Assembly: GCF_011764425.1 (NCBI RefSeq)
Contig: NZ_BLPF01000003.1
Location: 806,001-870,000 of the forward strand
Direction of reading: 5' to 3'
From: Phytohabitans houttuyneae
GTDB lineage: Bacteria > Actinomycetota > Actinomycetes > Mycobacteriales > Micromonosporaceae
Length of the DNA: 64,000 nt
The notes below the pieces were generated by a model, which worked only from the letters and a program-made list of their open reading frames with translations, did no database searches and was not told the DNA's origin. A program made the translations under genes and the position numbers. Position 1 is the stretch's first letter. The number at the start of each line of letters is the position of its first letter. Below, piece after piece: positions 24,606-32,521 of this stretch.

Positions 24606-25736
24606 CTAAAGCAAGGGCAGCCGCGTGGTGCCGAGCACCCGGCGGACGTGTGGTTGCGCGCCGCGCACATGGAGTTGGACCGCGCTTCGCCGCGCCTCCT
24701 GGTTGCCGGCGACCAGCGCGGCGATCCCAGCCGCGTCGATGAACGGCACCTTGGACAGGTCCAGATGCAGAACGTTCGGACGGCGGGCCACGCCGTCGAG
24801 GAGGGCCTGGCGCAGTTCGTCGGCGCTGTCTCGGTCGACCTCGCCGCCGACCGCGACGGTCAGGCTGCCGCCCGGCTGGGATGTCGTGATGATGCGGAGC
24901 CGGGGCTCGCTCAGGGCGCCACCGTCCAGGTCCCCCCAGCGGGGCGGCGAGTCGCCGAGCATGGCATGGCGAAGCCACGTCAGTGTCTTGGACAGCAGAC
25001 GCGAAACGTGCATCTGCGAGATGTCGCAGCGTTGCGCGATCTCTGACTGGGTGAGGTTGCCGTAGAAGCGCAGGATCAGGATCTCCAGCTCACGTTCGGG
25101 CAACCGGTTCAGCAGGGCCTGGATGGTGAGCTGGTCGTCGATCGCGGCAAGGTCGCCATCGATCTCGCCGATCAGCTCGCCGCGCTCGGTGTTACCGGAG
25201 CCGGATCCTGAGTCCGAGCTCGTGACCGGCGCGTTCAACGATCGCAGGTTGTATCCGGCGCCGGACAGCATCGCCTCATCCACTTCGTCGGTGGTGGTGT
25301 GCAGCCGGTCCGCGAGCTCGGTGGGGGTGGGCGCCCTGGAGAGCGTGTTGGTCAGGTCCGGGTCGGCTCGCCGAATCTGGACCAGCAAGTCCTGCAGCCG
25401 CCGTGGCGCGCGCACGCCCCAGGTGCGGTCACGGAAGTGTTTGCGCAGCTCGCCGAGGATCGTGATGACCGTGAACGCGGTGAAGGAGCCGCGTTCGACG
25501 TCGTAGCGGTCCACGGCCTTGAGAAGGCCGAGCCGAGCCACCTGCTCCAGGTCGGCGAAGGGCTCACCGCGCCCGCGGTAGCGGTGAGCCAGGCGGTGGG
25601 CAAGGGGCAGGCACAGCTCCACGAACTCCGCTCGCGCGGACGGTTCCTGCGCCACCCGCGCGCTGTACCGGGCTGCCTCCACATCGAGGTCCAACTCGGC
25701 CGTGTCGCGCGTTGATGTGTCCAGTTCCGGGCGCAT
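24606..25736 (-). CDS. SigB/SigF-family sigma factor fused to a C-terminal STAS domain
   Basis: 376 residues; GAGGAG precedes ATG 25736. Residues 35-260 are a complete SigB/F/G sigma factor: region 2 (AHRYRGRGEPFADLEQVARL, TVITILGELRKHFRDRTWGV) and region 4 (LRFYGNLTQSEIAQRCDISQ, MHVSRLLSKTLTWLR). After a short linker, residues 283-372 form a STAS fold (LTVAVGGEVDRDSADELRQA, VLHLDLSKVPFIDAAGIAAL). STAS proteins are normally separate anti-anti-sigma factors; here one is attached to the sigma factor itself. The usual D-S-S-G phosphorylation motif reads D-A-A-G, so it cannot be phosphorylated on serine there. Divergent from a STAS-HATPase gene. Confidence 0.92.
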   Translation of the reverse strand: MRPELDTSTRDTAELDLDVEAARYSARVAQEPSARAEFVELCLPLAHRLAHRYRGRGEPFADLEQVARLGLLKAVDRYDVERGSFTAFTVITILGELRKHFRDRTWGVRAPRRLQDLLVQIRRADPDLTNTLSRAPTPTELADRLHTTTDEVDEAMLSGAGYNLRSLNAPVTSSDSGSGSGNTERGELIGEIDGDLAAIDDQLTIQALLNRLPERELEILILRFYGNLTQSEIAQRCDISQMHVSRLLSKTLTWLRHAMLGDSPPRWGDLDGGALSEPRLRIITTSQPGGSLTVAVGGEVDRDSADELRQALLDGVARRPNVLHLDLSKVPFIDAAGIAALVAGNQEARRSAVQLHVRGAQPHVRRVLGTTRLPLL

Positions 25737-25949
25737 GCCTCTCCTCTGTGCCGTTCTTGTAGGAGCACGGCACGGAGCCCGCAGTCCGATTCGCAACCCT
25801 CCTACCCTGCCCGTGAGCTGTTATCCCTCTTGACCGGAAAACGCGGCGAAAATCGCGCGGGCTGCCGGATCGGGCACGAACCGGCCACCGGCGGCTGCCC
25901 GCACGAGACGGCGGCGGGAAACCTGCGAAAGGGGACAGCACCGCAACCG

Positions 25950-25974
25950 GTTTCGCCGGCCGATCGGCGGGTAT
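25950..25974 (+). promoter_or_regulatory. SigF/SigB-type promoter of the STAS-HATPase gene
   Basis: GGTTT (GTTT at 25950-25953), 15 bases, GGGTAT at 25969-25974: a perfect match to the SigF consensus GGTTT-N15-GGGTAT. The start point would fall about 25 bases before ATG 26006. A sigma factor of this group, perhaps the divergent fusion itself, is expected to drive it. Confidence 0.78.
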
Positions 25975-26005
25975 GCCCGGCCACCCCCCGCGGATTGGGA
26001 ACGCC

Positions 26006-26812
26006 ATGCCGACAGACCTCAAGTGCCTGATAGACCACCGGCTTTCCTACGCGGTCGTCCGCATCACCGGCACGCTGGATGCGGCTGGCGCGATAAGGCT
26101 TCACAACGGGTTGCTCGGGTGCCTGGCCGAACAGCCAGAGGCCCTCATCGTCGACCTGACCGACATGCGCCTTGCCCCCCGCCAGGCTCTGTCGGTCTTC
26201 GCCGCTGTCGCCCGGCAAGCGGCAACGTGGCCGCAGGTGCCGATGTTCCTGTGCGGGCCCACACCAGAGGTCGCCGACCTGCTCGGCAGGGGACCTGTTG
26301 ACTGGCACACGGCGGTCGTACGGGACGTCGGGACCGCCGTGCGGTCATTGGCGCAGGACCGGGCACCGGTCGCGGCCACGCTGGCCGAGGACCTCTTGCC
26401 GGTCGAAGGGGCAAGCCGTCGAGCGCGGGAAATGGCCACCGAGGCGTGCCTGCGCTGGCAGCTTCCGACCCTTGCCGGACCGACCTGCACCGTCGCGACC
26501 GAACTGGTCAACAACGTGGTCGCCCACGCGCACACGATGATGCGGCTGCGGCTGTCCGCGCGCCGGCGTTACGTGCACATCGCCGTGGCGGACGGCAGCA
26601 CCGAGCCTCCGGTGCTGCGCGGCGACATGCCACCGGCCGCGTTATGGGGACACGGGCTGGCGCTGGTTGACGCGGTCGCCGCGCACTGGGGCAGCCTGGC
26701 CATCGAAGGCGGGAAGGTCGTTTGGGCGACCCTAGACATTCGGACCCGGCTTCGCTCCGACCGTTTGAGCGCCATTCACGACCAACGCCGACGCTCGCCC
26801 GAAAGCGGATAG
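26006..26812 (+). CDS. STAS domain fused to an RsbW-like HATPase (anti-sigma) domain
   Basis: 268 residues from ATG 26006 (GGGAAC upstream). Residues 8-105 are a STAS-like fold (YAVVRITGTLDAAGAIRLHN, ALIVDLTDMRLAPRQALSV) in which the D-S-S-G site is absent. Residues 130-240 are a GHKL ATPase of the RsbW/SpoIIAB type: N box TELVNNVVAHA, G1-like VADGSTEPP and G2 WGHGLALVDAV. Such kinases hold SigB-type sigma factors and phosphorylate STAS partners. Here antagonist and kinase are one chain. It is divergent from the sigma-STAS fusion and carries its own SigF-type promoter, a layout for negative feedback. Confidence 0.88.
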   Translation: MPTDLKCLIDHRLSYAVVRITGTLDAAGAIRLHNGLLGCLAEQPEALIVDLTDMRLAPRQALSVFAAVARQAATWPQVPMFLCGPTPEVADLLGRGPVDWHTAVVRDVGTAVRSLAQDRAPVAATLAEDLLPVEGASRRAREMATEACLRWQLPTLAGPTCTVATELVNNVVAHAHTMMRLRLSARRRYVHIAVADGSTEPPVLRGDMPPAALWGHGLALVDAVAAHWGSLAIEGGKVVWATLDIRTRLRSDRLSAIHDQRRRSPESG

Positions 26813-26905
26813 CCGCCGGCGCAGATGGATGCCACCGGATCCGAATGGATGGGTGGACCCCGGGTAGCCACCTGATGAGCAGCAATTTTCAACTCAAGGG
26901 GTTGC

Positions 26906-27505
26906 ATGATGACAGACATAGCCGTGTCACGGTCGCCGTCCGAAGATCAAGAATCGACGGCGCGGATGGCCAAGCAGCAGGCCGCGAACGTGGGCCACAC
27001 CGCCGCGGACGGCGGCGGTCAGGTACTGCGGACGGCGGCCGAACAGGGCCGGCAGGTCGGCGCGGAGGCGGGAACTGGCGCCCGTGACCTGTATACCAAG
27101 GCGCGCCAGCAGATGCGCAGCCAGATCATCGACCAACAGCGGCGCGGCGCGGGCGGCCTGCGGTCCGTCAGCGAGGAACTGCGCACCATGGCAGACAAGG
27201 GCGGCGGGTCCGGCCCGGCGACAGAGCTGGCCACCCGCGCCTCGGGGACTGTCGACCGCCTCGCCGGATGGCTGGAAGATCGTGAACCAGGTGCGGTGCT
27301 GGCGGAGGTGAAGCATTACGCGCGGCGGCATCCCGGCATGTTCTTCGCCGGCACCGCCCTGCTGGGCGTCCTGGCCGGCCGGATGACCCGCGGCCTCGCG
27401 GCGGACGCCACCCCGGCGGCGAACCCTGACGCGGCCGGACAACCGGGCGACAGCACCCGCGCGGGCCAGCGGCACGATGCTCCGTTGGGCGGAGGCGCGT
27501 CATGA
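26906..27505 (+). CDS. Membrane-associated stress protein, first of three coupled genes
   Basis: 199 residues; AAGGGG precedes the ATG at 26906. A long amphipathic helical region (residues 20-130, many Ala/Gln/Arg: MAKQQAANVGHTAADGG, ARQQMRSQIIDQQRR) leads to one membrane segment at about residues 148-165 (MFFAGTALLGVLAGRM) and a disordered tail. This pattern resembles YtxH/DUF883-type envelope stress proteins. The stop overlaps the next start by ATGA. No strong promoter was seen in the 93 bases before it. Confidence 0.75.
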   Translation: MMTDIAVSRSPSEDQESTARMAKQQAANVGHTAADGGGQVLRTAAEQGRQVGAEAGTGARDLYTKARQQMRSQIIDQQRRGAGGLRSVSEELRTMADKGGGSGPATELATRASGTVDRLAGWLEDREPGAVLAEVKHYARRHPGMFFAGTALLGVLAGRMTRGLAADATPAANPDAAGQPGDSTRAGQRHDAPLGGGAS

Positions 27506-27942
27506 GCACTACCACGCCCGGCGCCGGAACCGGCGTCAATGGAGCACATCCCGATGTGGCACAGCGTTCCTTCGGCGAGCTGATCGGCGATGTGACCCAG
27601 GATCTGTCCACATTGGTCCGCCAGGAGATGGACCTTGCCAAGGCCGAGCTGCGCCAGGAGGCCGGTAAGGCCGGCCGCGCCGCCGGCGCGTTCGGCGCAG
27701 CCGGAGTGGCGGGACACATGGTGCTGCTGTTCCTGTCCTTCGCCCTGTGGTGGGCGTTGGCCAACGGCATGGACGAGGGATGGGCGGCCCTGATCGTCGC
27801 CGTCGTCTGGGCGGTCGCCGCGGCAGTCCTGTTCGCCGTGGCCCGCGCGCAGGCACGGCGGGTGCGGGGCCTGACCCGTACCGCCGAGACCGCCAAGCAG
27901 ATTCCGAACGCACTCAAGCCAGAGCCAGGAGGCTATCGATGA
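27502..27942 (+). CDS. Phage-holin-family/YqjE-like (DUF1469) membrane protein
   Basis: 146 residues. After a polar N-terminus, SFGELIGDVTQDLSTLVRQE and MDLAKAELRQEAGKAGRAAG form the amphipathic helix typical of the family, followed by two membrane helices (VLLFLSFALWWALANGMDEG; LIVAVVWAVAAAVLFAVARA). Members are found in envelope stress operons of actinobacteria and proteobacteria. Coupled by ATGA overlaps to both neighbours. Confidence 0.88.
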   Translation: MSTTTPGAGTGVNGAHPDVAQRSFGELIGDVTQDLSTLVRQEMDLAKAELRQEAGKAGRAAGAFGAAGVAGHMVLLFLSFALWWALANGMDEGWAALIVAVVWAVAAAVLFAVARAQARRVRGLTRTAETAKQIPNALKPEPGGYR

Positions 27943-28577
27943 GCACCCACCCGGACCAGATCCGCCAGGACATCGACCACACCAGGGGCGAGTTGAGCGG
28001 CGACGTCGACGCGTTGGCGTACAAGGCCAGCCCTCGACGGATGGTGCACGACCGTAAGCAAAGCGCCAGCCAAGCCGTGCGGCGGGTGACCGACAAGGTC
28101 ATGGGCACCGCGTCGCACGCCGGGCATGCCAGCGGCTCGGCTGCATCGGCGACCGCGGACAAGGCGTCGAACGCCGCCTCGACGGTCGGTGACGCGGCGT
28201 CGACGGTCGGCGGTGCGGCCAAAGCGGCGCCGGCACAGCTCAAGCGTCAAGCCGAAGGCAACCCGATCGCGGCCGGCCTGATCGTGTTCGCCGGAGCATG
28301 GCTGGTCTCCTCCCTGCTGCCGGCCAGCCAACGCGAGCAGCGGGCCGCCGGTCAGGTGAAGTCCGCGGTCCAGGACCACAGCGACACGATCAAGGAACAC
28401 GTCGGCGACGTCGCCCACGACATGGGCGACAACCTGCGGGAGCCGGCGCGACAAGCCGCGCAGTCGGTCAAGTCGACCGCCCAGGACGGTGCGCAGACGG
28501 TCAAGGACGACGCGCGCTCTGCCGCCACGCACGTCAAGCAGGAGACCCAACACGCCCGCGAGGAGATCCGCTCCTAG
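27939..28577 (+). CDS. DUF3618-type membrane stress protein
   Basis: 212 residues; AGGAGG ends six bases before the ATG. The N-terminal signature IRQDIDHTRGELSGDVDALA is that of DUF3618, followed by a helical Ala/Ser-rich region, one membrane helix at about residues 107-122 (PIAAGLIVFAGAWLVSSLLP) and a long C-terminal helix with repeated Val-Lys/Gln motifs (AAQSVKSTAQDGAQTVKDDA). It completes a three-gene coupled unit that in other actinobacteria is linked to osmotic or general stress. Confidence 0.88.
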   Translation: MSTHPDQIRQDIDHTRGELSGDVDALAYKASPRRMVHDRKQSASQAVRRVTDKVMGTASHAGHASGSAASATADKASNAASTVGDAASTVGGAAKAAPAQLKRQAEGNPIAAGLIVFAGAWLVSSLLPASQREQRAAGQVKSAVQDHSDTIKEHVGDVAHDMGDNLREPARQAAQSVKSTAQDGAQTVKDDARSAATHVKQETQHAREEIRS

Positions 28578-28640
28578 CCGTTCGGCGGGACCGTCCCCGG
28601 GCACAAGCCATCAACGTCGCTCTGCCGGTCGGAGGATCGC

Positions 28641-28700
28641 ATGAAACGCAACCTGGACGTGCGGTCGCAAGAACGCGGCCTTCATCCGAACGAGGCCTGA
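28641..28700 (+). CDS. Possible 19-residue peptide
   Basis: GGAGG lies five bases before ATG 28641, and the frame reads MKRNLDVRSQERGLHPNEA, ending six bases before the next small gene. The ribosome site is better than that of many nearby genes, but the length gives no family evidence. It may be a leader that couples translation to the small membrane protein behind it. Confidence 0.3.
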   Translation: MKRNLDVRSQERGLHPNEA

Positions 28701-28706
28701 GTCGTC

Positions 28707-28829
28707 ATGCGGATCGGTCGCACCGAGGTCCGGCCGCTGGGCGGCGGACTTGGCTGCCTGGTGATGATCCTTGCGTCGCTCGTGCTCTCCGTGCTGTGCA
28801 CAGTGGGCGTAAACCTGTTCGGGCGCTGA
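28707..28829 (+). CDS. 40-residue single-pass membrane protein
   Basis: Encodes MRIGRTEVRPLGGGLGCLVM and ILASLVLSVLCTVGVNLFGR: a basic N-terminus and one membrane helix ending in Gly-Arg. Very similar tiny proteins (MRIGRTEVRPLGGG start) occur widely in actinobacteria, so it is likely real although unannotated in many genomes. GAGG from the preceding stop region acts as ribosome site. Function unknown. Confidence 0.7.
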   Translation: MRIGRTEVRPLGGGLGCLVMILASLVLSVLCTVGVNLFGR

Positions 28830-28933
28830 GGCCTATGGGTGCCACCGGCGCGCTCCTGGGCCGGCCCTCGGCCCGATCGAAGACCAACTGGGCAGAACCC
28901 GTTCTGGGGCGAGCGCGGCGGGTATGGGGGAGC

Positions 28934-30472
28934 ATGCCCACGCTGCCTGAGACTCCGCGCTCGTACTGGCTGGACTCCTCCGCCGGGACCGACTACCCGC
29001 CGCTGGCCGAGGACGTCGCCGTCGAGGTGGTGGTCGTGGGCGCGGGGATCGCCGGCGTCTGTACCGCCTGGGAGCTGGCCCGGGCCGGCCGGCGGGTGGC
29101 CCTGGTCGAGGCGGGCCGCGTGGTGGGCAGCACCACCGGCTACACCACGGCGAAGCTGACCGCCCAGCACGGCCTGATCTACGAGCGGCTGCGCTCCTCG
29201 CTCGGCGCGGACGCCGCCGCCTCGTACGCCGCGGCGCAGCAGGACGGCATCGACCGGGTCGCGGCGGTGACCGCCGAACTGGACCTGGAGTGCGAGCTGG
29301 AGCGGCTGCCCGCCTACACCTATGTGACCGACGAGGACGGCGTCAAGCAGGTCCGGGCCGAGGCCGAAGCCGCGGCGGCGGCCGGGCTGCCGGCCACGTT
29401 CGTCACCGACACCGGGCTGCCGTTCGCGGTGGCCGGCGCGGTGCGGGTGCAGGACCAGGCACAGTTCCATCCGCGGCGCTACCTGCTGGGCCTGGTCGAG
29501 GACCTGTTGCGCCGCGGTGGGCTGGTCTTCGAGCAGTCCCGGGTGGTGGAGCTCGACGAGGGCGAGCCGTGCCGGGTGACCACGCAGTCCGGCGCCACCG
29601 TCACCGCCGAGCACGTCGTGGTCGCCACCCACTATCCGTTCGTGGACCGGGTGCCGCTGTTCACCCGGCTCGTGCCCCGCCGCGAGCTCGTCGTCGCGGC
29701 GCCCATCCCGGCCGCGGCGGACCCGGGCGGCATGTACCTGACCACCGAGGAGGGCACCCGCTCGGTGCGGACCGCCCCGCACGCCGTCGGGCAGCGGCTG
29801 CTCATCGTCACCGGTGAACATTTCCGGCCCGGCGCCGCCGACATCAAGGAGCGCTGGCAGCGGCTGGCCGGCTGGACCGAGCGGCACTTCGGCGTGGCCG
29901 AGCTGACCTACCACTGGGCGGCGCAGGACAACATCACCCCGGACGGCGTGCCGTACATCGGCCGCCTGCACCCCAAGGCGACCCGCACCTGGGTGGCGAC
30001 CGGCTTCAACGCGTGGGGGATGACCAACGGGGTGGCCGCCGGGCGGCTGCTGGCCGCGCTGATCGGCGGGCAGTCGCTGCCGTGGGCGAAGCTGTTCGAC
30101 CCGGGGCGGGTGCACCCGCTGGCGGAGGCGCCGGCCTTCGTCAAGGGAAACCTGGCGGTCGCGGCGCACTTCGTCGGCGACCGGCTGCGGTCCGGACCGG
30201 TCGACTCGCCCGACGACCTCGCACCGGACAGCGGCGCCGTGTTGAAAGTGGACGGTGAGCACCGCGCCGTCTACCGTGACGCCGGCGGCGAGTTGCACGC
30301 GGTGTCCGCGACCTGTACGCACCTGGGCTGCCGGGTCGCCTTCAACGCGGCCGAACGCAGCTGGGACTGCCCCTGCCACGGCTCCCGCTTCTCGGTCGAC
30401 GGCGAGGTCCTGCACGGCCCGGCGACCAAGCCGCTGGCCAAGGCCGCGAGCGAGGATGCCGGCGAGCAATGA
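28934..30472 (+). CDS. FAD-dependent oxidoreductase with C-terminal Rieske domain
   Basis: 512 residues. An N-terminal DAO/glycine-oxidase-type flavin domain begins with VVVVGAGIAGVCTAWELARA at residue 33; conserved strands continue to about residue 390 (GVPYIGRLHP, WVATGFNAWGMTNGVAAGRL). Residues 425-510 are a Rieske [2Fe-2S] domain with ligands CTHLGC and CPCHGSRF. This fusion is known in actinobacteria and Bacillus as a probable membrane-free oxidase; substrate unknown. ATG 28934 lies just after a GGGGGAG stretch. The Nudix gene follows after seven bases, so they share a transcript. Confidence 0.9.
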   Translation: MPTLPETPRSYWLDSSAGTDYPPLAEDVAVEVVVVGAGIAGVCTAWELARAGRRVALVEAGRVVGSTTGYTTAKLTAQHGLIYERLRSSLGADAAASYAAAQQDGIDRVAAVTAELDLECELERLPAYTYVTDEDGVKQVRAEAEAAAAAGLPATFVTDTGLPFAVAGAVRVQDQAQFHPRRYLLGLVEDLLRRGGLVFEQSRVVELDEGEPCRVTTQSGATVTAEHVVVATHYPFVDRVPLFTRLVPRRELVVAAPIPAAADPGGMYLTTEEGTRSVRTAPHAVGQRLLIVTGEHFRPGAADIKERWQRLAGWTERHFGVAELTYHWAAQDNITPDGVPYIGRLHPKATRTWVATGFNAWGMTNGVAAGRLLAALIGGQSLPWAKLFDPGRVHPLAEAPAFVKGNLAVAAHFVGDRLRSGPVDSPDDLAPDSGAVLKVDGEHRAVYRDAGGELHAVSATCTHLGCRVAFNAAERSWDCPCHGSRFSVDGEVLHGPATKPLAKAASEDAGEQ

Positions 30473-30479
30473 TCTAGGC

Positions 30480-31418
30480 ATGGCGTTCGACACTTTGGCG
30501 TACACCCAGACACCGGGTGACCGGGCCGCTACCCTGCGCGCGGATCCGGAGTGGGTCGCCGAGCGGCTGGGCCGCGACGACACCCGCACGGTACCGATGT
30601 GGCGCGACCGCGTCCTGCTCACCGCCGCCGGCATGCCGGCCACCCCCACCGGACCGGCGGGGCGGGCCGTGCTGGCGGCCGCGGGCCAGACGGCGCTGCT
30701 GAGCCTGGACGGCACGGCGGCCGTGTTCGCCGCCGACCTCAGCGGTGTCGAGGAGCGTGAGGCGTTGCGCCTTGCCGGCGGGCACGCCAGCGCCGACCTG
30801 CGTACCCTCGCGGCCGCCCTGCCCGGTCCGGCCGCCGCGACCTTGGCGTACGCGCGAGGCTTGCTGTACTGGAACCGCCAGGCCCTGTTCTGCGGTGCGT
30901 GCGGCGGACCCACCCGCAGCGCGCACGCCGGCCACGTCCGGGTGTGCGGCGGCGCCGGCTGCGGGCGGGAGCTGTTTCCGCGGATCGAGCCGGCGGTGAT
31001 CGCGCTGGTCGAGAGCCCCGGCCCCCGGCCGCGGTGCCTGCTGGCCCGCCACCACGGCGCCCGCCCGGACGGCTTCTCGCTGCTGGCCGGGTTCGTCGAG
31101 GTCGGCGAGAGCCTGGAAGGCGCCGTGCGGCGCGAGGTCGCCGAGGAGGCCGGTGTCACGGTCGGCGCGGTGACCTACCAGGGTTCGCAGGCGTGGCCGT
31201 TTCCGGCCGGTCTGATGGTCGGCTTCGTCGCGCAGGCCGCCGACGAGAGCATCGCGGTCGACGGGTCGGAGCTGCTGGAGGCCCGCTGGTTCAACCGCGA
31301 CGAGATCGTCGAGCGGATCGTGAACGGTCCCGGCTCCGGTCCGGTCGACTCGATCGGCGGGTGGCTGCTGCGCGCGTGGGCCGGCCTCGACACCGCCGCG
31401 GGCGTGCCGGGTCGGTGA
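30480..31418 (+). CDS. nudC: NADH pyrophosphatase-like Nudix hydrolase
   Basis: 312 residues, the length of NudC. The N-terminal domain is followed by a zinc ribbon (CGACGG, then CGGAGCGREL at about residues 139-162) and a Nudix domain at 165-285. The Nudix box is complete: GFVEVGESLE, then REVAEEAGV. The NADH-specific element SQPWPFP appears as SQAWPFPAG. Family knowledge predicts hydrolysis of NADH to NMNH and AMP, or removal of NAD caps from RNA. It stands seven bases after the flavin/Rieske gene, consistent with redox cofactor housekeeping. Confidence 0.9.
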   Translation: MAFDTLAYTQTPGDRAATLRADPEWVAERLGRDDTRTVPMWRDRVLLTAAGMPATPTGPAGRAVLAAAGQTALLSLDGTAAVFAADLSGVEEREALRLAGGHASADLRTLAAALPGPAAATLAYARGLLYWNRQALFCGACGGPTRSAHAGHVRVCGGAGCGRELFPRIEPAVIALVESPGPRPRCLLARHHGARPDGFSLLAGFVEVGESLEGAVRREVAEEAGVTVGAVTYQGSQAWPFPAGLMVGFVAQAADESIAVDGSELLEARWFNRDEIVERIVNGPGSGPVDSIGGWLLRAWAGLDTAAGVPGR

Positions 31419-31484
31419 GCCGAGGGCCGGACGATGCCGGCCCGCCGGGTGTTTGACCTGCTCACAGCGGGGTACGGCTCAGCC

Positions 31485-31742
31485 ATGACAGTGACGAACG
31501 ACGTGGTACTTGCCGGTGGTCCGCGCGACGGTGAGACGGTGCAGGCGGGCGGTGCCGGCCTGCTGGAGATCGAGGTCGGAGGCATGATCCACCGCTACAT
31601 CCCGACGACGAAGACCCGCCCGGCGGACGGCGCCGAGCTGCCGGTCTACAACTACGACGGCATGGTGAACCCGGCCGGCGCGGAGGACGGGATCGAGGAC
31701 GCCGGGCGGCGGATGACCTCGCCGTTGGCGGACGAGAGCTAA
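31485..31742 (+). CDS. Small conserved-style hypothetical protein
   Basis: 85 residues from ATG 31485. A compact beta-rich start (VLAGGPRDGETVQAGGAGLL, IEVGGMIHRYIPTT) and acidic tail. Its GC-biased codon use and good position between a Nudix gene and a terminator make it likely coding. No family recognised. Confidence 0.6.
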   Translation: MTVTNDVVLAGGPRDGETVQAGGAGLLEIEVGGMIHRYIPTTKTRPADGAELPVYNYDGMVNPAGAEDGIEDAGRRMTSPLADES

Positions 31743-31764
31743 CCCGCCCTCCTGCGGGGCGGGT
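31742..31764 (+). terminator. Terminator hairpin after the Nudix/small-protein genes
   Basis: ACCCGCCC pairs with GGGCGGGT across a seven-base loop, beginning at the last base of the stop codon. No T-run, as usual in high-GC genomes. The GTTT of the next promoter starts three bases after it. Confidence 0.65.
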
Positions 31765-31766
31765 GA

Positions 31767-31791
31767 GTTTGGCGGGTCCGGGCCGGGGTAT
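31767..31791 (+). promoter_or_regulatory. SigF/SigB-type promoter of the methyltransferase/CDGSH operon
   Basis: GTTT (31767-31770), 15 bases, GGGTAT (31786-31791): an exact match with the spacing seen at the other two sites in the window. The start point would be about 30 bases before ATG 31826. Confidence 0.75.
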
Positions 31792-31825
31792 CACCGGTGA
31801 CCTTCGTCCGGTCCTTTGGGGGAAC

Positions 31826-32521
31826 ATGACCGCGACCGCGCATGCCGGTACGCCGCCGGTTGAAATCGATTTCCCACTGTGGCGGTTGCCCGGCGTGTAC
31901 CGGCCGCAGGCGGACACGGCGCTGCTGGCCGAGGCGGCGGCGTCCGCGTCGATCCGGCCCGGCGCCCGCGTCCTGGACGCGTACACCGGCACCGGCGCCC
32001 TGGCGATGACGGCCGCCCGGCTCGGTGCGGGTCGGGTCACCGCGCTGGACGTCTCGCGCCGGGCGGTGCTGTGCGTGCGCCTGAACGCCTGGCGCCGCAC
32101 GCTGCCGGTGACCGCACGGCGGGGCCTGTTCGCGGACATCGCCGACGAGGGCCGGTACGACGTCGTCCTGGCCAACCCGCCGTACGTGCCGTGCCCGTCG
32201 GCCGCGGTACCGACCGGGCGCAAGCGGGCCTGGGACGCGGGCCCGGACGGGCGGTCGGCGCTCGACCCGTTGTGCCGGGCCGCGCCGGACATGTTGAGCG
32301 ACAACGGCTTCCTGCTGCTCGTGCAGTCCCACGTGTCCGACGTGGACAGGTCGGTGGCGGCGCTGCGCGCCGGCGGCCTGAGCGTGCGGATGGTGGCCCG
32401 GCGGCGGGTGCCGTTCGGCCCGGTGATGTGGCAGCGGGCCGCCTACCTGGAGGCGATGGGCCTGATCCGGCGCGGGCAGCGCCACGAGGACCTGGTGGTG
32501 ATCCGTGCCGACCGCCGATGA
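31826..32521 (+). CDS. HemK2/MTQ2-like class I methyltransferase
   Basis: 231 residues. SAM-binding motifs VLDAYTGTGALAMTAARLGA (residues 49-68) and TALDVSRRAV are followed by the catalytic NPPY (VVLANPPYVPCPS), typical of methyltransferases acting on planar nitrogen such as the glutamine of release factors or small molecules. GGGGGA precedes ATG 31826. It overlaps the CDGSH gene by 17 bases. Its presence in a gene set with a CDGSH protein and an iron redox enzyme suggests a small-molecule or stress role rather than a translation role. Confidence 0.85.
   Translation: MTATAHAGTPPVEIDFPLWRLPGVYRPQADTALLAEAAASASIRPGARVLDAYTGTGALAMTAARLGAGRVTALDVSRRAVLCVRLNAWRRTLPVTARRGLFADIADEGRYDVVLANPPYVPCPSAAVPTGRKRAWDAGPDGRSALDPLCRAAPDMLSDNGFLLLVQSHVSDVDRSVAALRAGGLSVRMVARRRVPFGPVMWQRAAYLEAMGLIRRGQRHEDLVVIRADRR

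Noticed and set aside
25820-25842. Possible promoter of the sigma-STAS gene (GTTTTC and GGATAA on the minus strand)
   Set aside because: Spacing is only about 12 bases, shorter than at the three clean sites, so I do not claim it.
26846-26880. Possible SigF-type promoter before the membrane-stress operon (GGGTAG near 26861)
   Set aside because: No GTTT at the required distance; the bases 15 upstream read GAAT.
28682-31159. 825-residue frame opposite the FAD/Rieske and Nudix genes
   Set aside because: Long but featureless, and the plus strand holds two well-conserved enzymes with complete motifs.
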